Positions 60,150 through 64,000 of a DNA stretch of 64,000 nt are shown here, piece after piece. The DNA comes from Streptomyces spororaveus. Lineage in GTDB: Bacteria > Actinomycetota > Actinomycetes > Streptomycetales > Streptomycetaceae. The position numbers and the translations under genes were made by a program. Location of the stretch: assembly GCF_016755875.1 (NCBI RefSeq), contig NZ_BNED01000005.1:1922001-1986000 (forward strand), in the 5' to 3' direction. Position 1 is the first letter of the stretch. Every line of letters starts with the position of its first letter. The notes beneath the pieces were generated by a model. That model ran no database searches, was not told where the DNA came from, and saw nothing but the letters and a program-made list of their open reading frames with translations.

Positions 60150-60912
60150 ACCGGCTCCCCTGCCCGCCCACCACGTCCTGATCCTGGGCGGCACGACGGA
60201 GGCCCGCCGCCTCGCGGAGGCGCTGGCCCCCGATCCCTCGTGCCGGGTGACCACCTCGCTCGCGGGGCGGGTCGCCTCGCCCGTGCTCCCGCCGGGCGAG
60301 ACCCGGATCGGCGGCTTCGGCGGGATCGCGGGCCTCGCCGCCTGGATCGTCGAGCACGACGTCACCCGCGTCGTCGACGCCACCCATCCCTTCGCGGAGC
60401 GGATGAGCTTCCACGCGGCCGAGGCCCAGGCGCTGACGGGCGTGCCGGTGCTGGCCCTGCGGCGCCCCGGCTGGACACCGCGGCCGGGCGACGACTGGAC
60501 CTTCGTGGACTCCCTGGAAGAGGCGGCCGTGCGGCTGCCCGGCCTCGGCTCCCGCGCGTTCCTGACCACCGGCCGGATGGGCCTGCACACCTTCGCGCAC
60601 CTCACCGGCACCTGGTTCCTGGTGCGCTCGGTGGACCCCCCGGCGGCGCCGGTGCCGCCGCGGCTGGACGTCCTGCTCGCCCGGGGCCCGTTCACCCTGG
60701 ACGACGAGCGGGAGCTGATCGCCCGGCACCGGATCGACGTCCTGGTGACGAAGGACAGCGGCGGCTCGGCCACCGCCCCCAAGCTCACCGCGGCCCGCGA
60801 AGCCGGCATCCCGGTCCTCGTCGTACGCCGCCCCGCGGTCCCGGAGGGCGTACCGGAGACCGGTTCGGTGAGCGCGGCCCTGAACTGGCTGGGCAGCGCG
60901 GAAGCCTTCTAG
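60139..60912 (+). CDS. cobK: Precorrin-6A reductase
   Basis: 257 aa. VLILGGTTEARRLAEAL, VVDATHPFAERMS, FLTTGRMGLHTFAHL and LVTKDSGGSATAPKL match CobK/CbiJ, which uses NADPH to reduce precorrin-6A to 6B, the substrate of CobL encoded two genes earlier. Last gene of the rightward cob trio; a long hairpin follows 42 nt later. Confidence 0.95.
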   Translation: MSAEPAPLPAHHVLILGGTTEARRLAEALAPDPSCRVTTSLAGRVASPVLPPGETRIGGFGGIAGLAAWIVEHDVTRVVDATHPFAERMSFHAAEAQALTGVPVLALRRPGWTPRPGDDWTFVDSLEEAAVRLPGLGSRAFLTTGRMGLHTFAHLTGTWFLVRSVDPPAAPVPPRLDVLLARGPFTLDDERELIARHRIDVLVTKDSGGSATAPKLTAAREAGIPVLVVRRPAVPEGVPETGSVSAALNWLGSAEAF

Positions 60913-60954
60913 CGGAGGGCTTCCGGCGGAGCGCTTCTTGTCACGAGCGCTCGC

Positions 60955-61007
60955 GGAGAGGGCCCGGTGCCCGGCGGCGGACCGCCCCCGGGTACCGGGC
61001 CCTCTCC
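60955..61007. terminator. Long bidirectional terminator hairpin between convergent cob operons
   Basis: GGAGAGGGCCCGGT (60955-60968) is the exact complement of ACCGGGCCCTCTCC (60994-61007), and the stem continues one mismatch further with CCCGG/CCCGG, for about 19 pairs. It lies between the cobK stop (60912) and the cobIJ stop (61046) and can terminate both. Confidence 0.88.
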
Positions 61008-61045
61008 TTCGGCTCACTCGGCCTCGCACGCGGAGCCGGTCACGC

Positions 61046-62551
61046 TCACGGGTAGCGGCGCGGGGTCCAGGTGATCCTCGATCCGTCGGCCCGCTCGGTG
61101 ACCTGCGTCTGCGAGGAGCCGATCAGCAGGATCGTGCGCATGTCGACCTCGGACGGCTCCAGTCCGGCGAGCGTGACGATCCGTACCGACTGCTCGGGGC
61201 CGCCCACGTCGCGGGCGACGACCACCGGGGTCTCGGGCGGGCGCAGCTCCAGCAGCAGCTCGCGGGCCTGCGCCACCTGCCAGGTCCGGCTGCGCGAGCC
61301 GGGGTTGTAGAGGGCGAGGACCAAGTCGGCCGCGGCGGCCGCGCGCAGCCGCTCCGCGATGACCTCCCAGGGCTTGAGCCGGTCGGAGAGGGAGATCGTC
61401 GCGTAGTCGTGGCCGAGCGGGGCGCCGGCCGCGGCGGCCGCCGCGTTGGCCGCGGTCACCCCGGGCAGGACCCGTACCGGCACGTCCTTGTACTCCGCCT
61501 GCCCGGCGACCTCCAGCACCGCCGTGGCCATGGCGAAGACACCGGGGTCCCCGCCGGAGACCACGGCCACCCGCTTGCCGCGCCGGGCGAGGTCGAGGGC
61601 GAACTCGGCGCGCTCCGACTCCACCTTGTTGTCGGATCCGTGCCGGATCTGGCCCGGCCTGACGGGCACCCGGTCCAGGTACGTCGTGTACCCGACGAGC
61701 ACCTCGGCGTCCGCGAGGGCGCGCCGGGTCTGCGGGGTGAGCCACAGCGGGCCGGCCGGTCCGGTGCCCACGACGACGACCTCGCCGGGGCCCGACGGCA
61801 CGCTGCCCGGGTTGCCGATCCGGCTGGGGAGCACGGCGACGGCGAAGTACGGCACGCTGTCGGCTTCGATGTCGGCGAGGAGTCCGGTGCGCTCGCCCTC
61901 CATCGTGGCGCGCTCGACGTAGCGGGCCTCGGCGAGCCGGCCGCTGTTCTCCAGCGCGCCGCGGACGGCGGGGAAGGTCCGGCCGAGCTTCATCACGACC
62001 GCCGAGTCGGTGGCGGCGAGGCGGGCGGTGAGCTCCTCCTCGGGCAGGGTGCCGGGGAGGATGGTCAGCACCTCCTCGCCCTCGACGAGCGGGGTGCCGA
62101 GCCGGGCGGCGGCGGCGCTGACCGAGGTGACGCCGGGGATGACCTCGGCCTCGTAGCGGTCGGCGAGCCGCTTGTGCATGTGCATGTACGAGCCGTAGAA
62201 GAGCGGGTCGCCCTCCGCGAGCACGGCCACGGTGCGGCCGGCGTCCAGGTGCGCGGCGAGCCGGGCGGCGGCGGCCTCGTAGAACTCCTCCATCGCGCCC
62301 TGGTAGCCGCCGGGGTGGTCGGTGGTCTCGGTGGTGACCGGGTAGACCAGCGGTTCCTCGACGTGGTCGGCGCGCAGGTGCTTCGCGGCGATCGAGCGGG
62401 CGATGGAACGGCCGTGGCGGGCGCTGTGGTAGGCGACGACGTCCGCCTCGCCGATCACCTCGACGGCGCGCAGGGTCATCAGCGACGGGTCGCCGGGGCC
62501 GAGCCCGACCCCGTACAGACGGCCCTTGGCCTGTGCCTCGGGGGCGCTCAT
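61046..62551 (-). CDS. cobIJ: Fused precorrin-2 C20- / precorrin-3B C17-methyltransferase
   Basis: 501 aa. Residues 1-245 are CobI (GRLYGVGLGPGDPSLMTLRA, LAEGDPLFYGSY, VIPGVTSVSAAAARLG). Residues about 255-495 are CobJ (EVVVVGTGPAGPLWLTPQTR, VVSGGDPGVFAMA, VLPGVTAANAAAAAAGAPLG, LYNPGSRSR). The fusion is common in actinobacteria. ATGA overlap with cobH upstream. It installs two consecutive methyl groups and carries out the ring-contraction step on the precorrin. Confidence 0.95.
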   Translation of the reverse strand: MSAPEAQAKGRLYGVGLGPGDPSLMTLRAVEVIGEADVVAYHSARHGRSIARSIAAKHLRADHVEEPLVYPVTTETTDHPGGYQGAMEEFYEAAAARLAAHLDAGRTVAVLAEGDPLFYGSYMHMHKRLADRYEAEVIPGVTSVSAAAARLGTPLVEGEEVLTILPGTLPEEELTARLAATDSAVVMKLGRTFPAVRGALENSGRLAEARYVERATMEGERTGLLADIEADSVPYFAVAVLPSRIGNPGSVPSGPGEVVVVGTGPAGPLWLTPQTRRALADAEVLVGYTTYLDRVPVRPGQIRHGSDNKVESERAEFALDLARRGKRVAVVSGGDPGVFAMATAVLEVAGQAEYKDVPVRVLPGVTAANAAAAAAGAPLGHDYATISLSDRLKPWEVIAERLRAAAAADLVLALYNPGSRSRTWQVAQARELLLELRPPETPVVVARDVGGPEQSVRIVTLAGLEPSEVDMRTILLIGSSQTQVTERADGSRITWTPRRYP

Positions 62552-63195
62552 TCGGCCACGCTCGCAATGGCGTTGACGGCGGCGGCGGCCATCGCGCTGC
62601 CACCGCGCCGACCGCGCACGATCAGGTGGTCGAGCCCCGAGGGGTGGGCGGCGAGGGCGTCCTTGGACTCGGCGGCGCCGATGAAGCCGACGGGGACCCC
62701 GATGACGGCGGCGGGGCGCGGAGCGCCCTCCTCGATCATCTCCAGCAGCCGGAACAGCGCGGTCGGCGCGTTGCCGACGGCGATCACCGAGCCCTCCAGC
62801 AGCCCGCGGTCGCGCCAGACCTCCAGGGCGGCGGCGCTGCGCGTGGTGCCCATCTTCGCGGCGAGCTCCGGTACGGCCGGGTCGGAGAGCGTGCAGATCA
62901 CGTCGTTGCCGGCGGGCAGCCGCTTACGGGTGACACCGCTGGCGACCATCTGCACGTCGCACAGGATCGGCGCGCCCGCCTCCAGCGCCGCGCGGGCGCG
63001 CAGCACGACCTCGGGCGTGAACCCGAGGTCCTGCGGGAGGTCGGTCATTCCGCAGGCGTGGATCATGCGCACCGCGACCTGGGCGACCGTGTCGGGCAGC
63101 CCGGAGAGGTCCGCCTCGGCGCGGATCGTGGCAAAGGACTGGCGGTAGATGGCCGCGCCGTCCTTCTCGTACTCAAACACGGTGTACTCGCTCAT
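62548..63195 (-). CDS. cobH: Precorrin-8X methylmutase
   Basis: 215 aa. FATIRAEADLSGLPDTVAQV, the catalytic histidine in VAVRMIHACGMTDLP, ILCDVQMVASGVTRKRLP and APTALFRLLEMIEEG are CobH/CbiC motifs. It moves the methyl from C11 to C12 to give hydrogenobyrinic acid. ATGA overlaps on both sides place it between cobG and cobIJ. Confidence 0.95.
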   Translation of the reverse strand: MSEYTVFEYEKDGAAIYRQSFATIRAEADLSGLPDTVAQVAVRMIHACGMTDLPQDLGFTPEVVLRARAALEAGAPILCDVQMVASGVTRKRLPAGNDVICTLSDPAVPELAAKMGTTRSAAALEVWRDRGLLEGSVIAVGNAPTALFRLLEMIEEGAPRPAAVIGVPVGFIGAAESKDALAAHPSGLDHLIVRGRRGGSAMAAAAVNAIASVAE

Positions 63196-64000
63196 TTCTT
63201 CACTACGTCGGGGTCGGTGCGGGCGTCCGCGAGTGCCGCGGCAAGTTCGGAGGGCCGTACGTCGTCGCGTACGGGGCGGCCGGGCGCGGCGAGCCGGTAT
63301 CCGGAGCCGGTGGCGACCAGGTCCACCCAGGCGGTGCCGCGCGGGTGTCCGCAGCGGCGCTCGCAGCCGGACCAGTGCACGGGCAGCGGACCCCGCGCGA
63401 GGTCGGCGACGGCGCGCGCGTCGGCGCGTACGTCCGCGCGGGACTTCGCGCACCCGGGGCGCCCGGTACAGGCGGTGACGGACTGCCAGGGGCTGTCGGG
63501 GGCGAGGACCAGCCCGGCGTCCTCGATCCGGCCGGCCCCGTTCCCGCCCACCGAGGGCAGGACGACGCTGCGCCACGGGGTGACGCGCAGCCGGCCGCTC
63601 CCGTCCTCGTCCGCGACCCGTACCAGGACCCGCCACTGGGCGGAACCGAGCCGGCCGAGCGGGGGCAGCACGCACAGGGTGGCGCGGCCGTCGTGCCCGG
63701 CCGACCGCCCCGGCCGGGGCGGGGCCGCGTACGGCCGGCGCGGGGCGCCGGCGGGCGTGGCGGCGATCCCGGCGGCGCCGAGGCGCCGGACGAACTCGGC
63801 GGTTTCCAGGGCGTGTTCGGCGGGGAGTTCGGAGACCCGCCAGGCCTGGGTGCCCGCGGCAGCGACGGCGTCGAGGAAGTACCGGGCGGCCGACAGGGCC
63901 GCCCGGGGGGTGTCCCGTCCGGCGAGCTCCACGGCGTCGGCGGCGCGGCCCAGCCGGACCAGCGCCCGGCCCTCGGGACGGCCGAGCACGGTCACGTCGG
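63192..64000 (-). CDS. cobG: Precorrin-3B synthase, C-terminal part (runs off window)
   Basis: About 268 C-terminal residues are present; the N-terminus is beyond base 64000. VTACTGRPGCAKSRADV and WSGCERRCGHPRG are the paired-cysteine 4Fe-4S/siroheme-type motifs of the nitrite/sulfite reductase family, here CobG, which uses O2 to form the gamma-lactone of precorrin-3B. It is the marker of the aerobic pathway. It is coupled to cobH by ATGA. Confidence 0.92.
   Translation of the reverse strand, partial: DVTVLGRPEGRALVRLGRAADAVELAGRDTPRAALSAARYFLDAVAAAGTQAWRVSELPAEHALETAEFVRRLGAAGIAATPAGAPRRPYAAPPRPGRSAGHDGRATLCVLPPLGRLGSAQWRVLVRVADEDGSGRLRVTPWRSVVLPSVGGNGAGRIEDAGLVLAPDSPWQSVTACTGRPGCAKSRADVRADARAVADLARGPLPVHWSGCERRCGHPRGTAWVDLVATGSGYRLAAPGRPVRDDVRPSELAAALADARTDPDVVKK

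Overview
This is about 64 kb of very high-GC actinobacterial DNA, almost certainly from a Streptomyces chromosome. GC-rich third codon positions, frequent GTG starts, chains of genes overlapping by ATGA or GTGA, secreted hydrolases with carbohydrate-binding modules, a LAXTG sortase substrate and Streptomyces-type MoxR/vWA conflict genes all point that way. There is no rRNA and I saw no tRNA.

Layout. (1) 1-3.1 kb is an accessory-looking edge: a transposase tail, a 44-aa membrane protein with its own terminator, a helix-turn-helix/TPR-like protein with six 42-residue repeats, and a gene-poor stretch holding two decayed CRISPR-like repeats. (2) 3.2-7.8 kb is a secreted set: a streptogrisin-type protease, a GH16 glucanase with a ricin-type lectin domain, and a GH64 glucanase with CBM6. 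The protease and the GH16 gene each follow a 14-bp TGRGAGCGCTCTCA palindrome like the CebR/LacI-family operator. (3) 7.8-16 kb holds mixed housekeeping and hypothetical genes: a LAXTG surface protein, two paralogous small membrane proteins, an MFS transporter coupled to a membrane-anchored propeller, a glycosyltransferase and a broken hydrolase gene.

(4) 16.3-45.5 kb is a large exopolysaccharide locus. It encodes nucleotide-sugar enzymes (oxidoreductase, epimerase, two aminotransferases, two acyltransferases, a UDP-GlcNAc 2-epimerase, a UDP-sugar dehydrogenase), four glycosyltransferases including a WecG/TagA type, three Wzz-like proteins (one fused to a Wzy-like polymerase), a flippase, and secreted or toroidal carbohydrate-active candidates. 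Together the sugar enzymes resemble the WbpA/B/E/D/I set that makes UDP-2,3-diacetamido mannuronic acid. Inserted in the locus (29.6-35.9 kb) is a translationally coupled four-gene MoxR-bpX5-vWA/propeller-bpX6 ternary system.

(5) 45.8-56 kb starts with a voltage-gated ion channel, followed by a second NTP-dependent conflict-type operon: lipase-like hydrolase, caspase with VMAP-C-like region, MoxR-like AAA+ ATPase, and a 1,194-aa vWA/pseudo-trypsin/pentapeptide-repeat protein, with a trypsin-like membrane-anchored protease divergent to it. (6) 56-58 kb has a TetR regulator and an SDR. (7) 58.1-64 kb is a cobalamin (corrin ring) cluster, cobL-cobM-cobK converging on cobG-cobH-cobIJ across a long perfect hairpin; cobG runs off the right edge.
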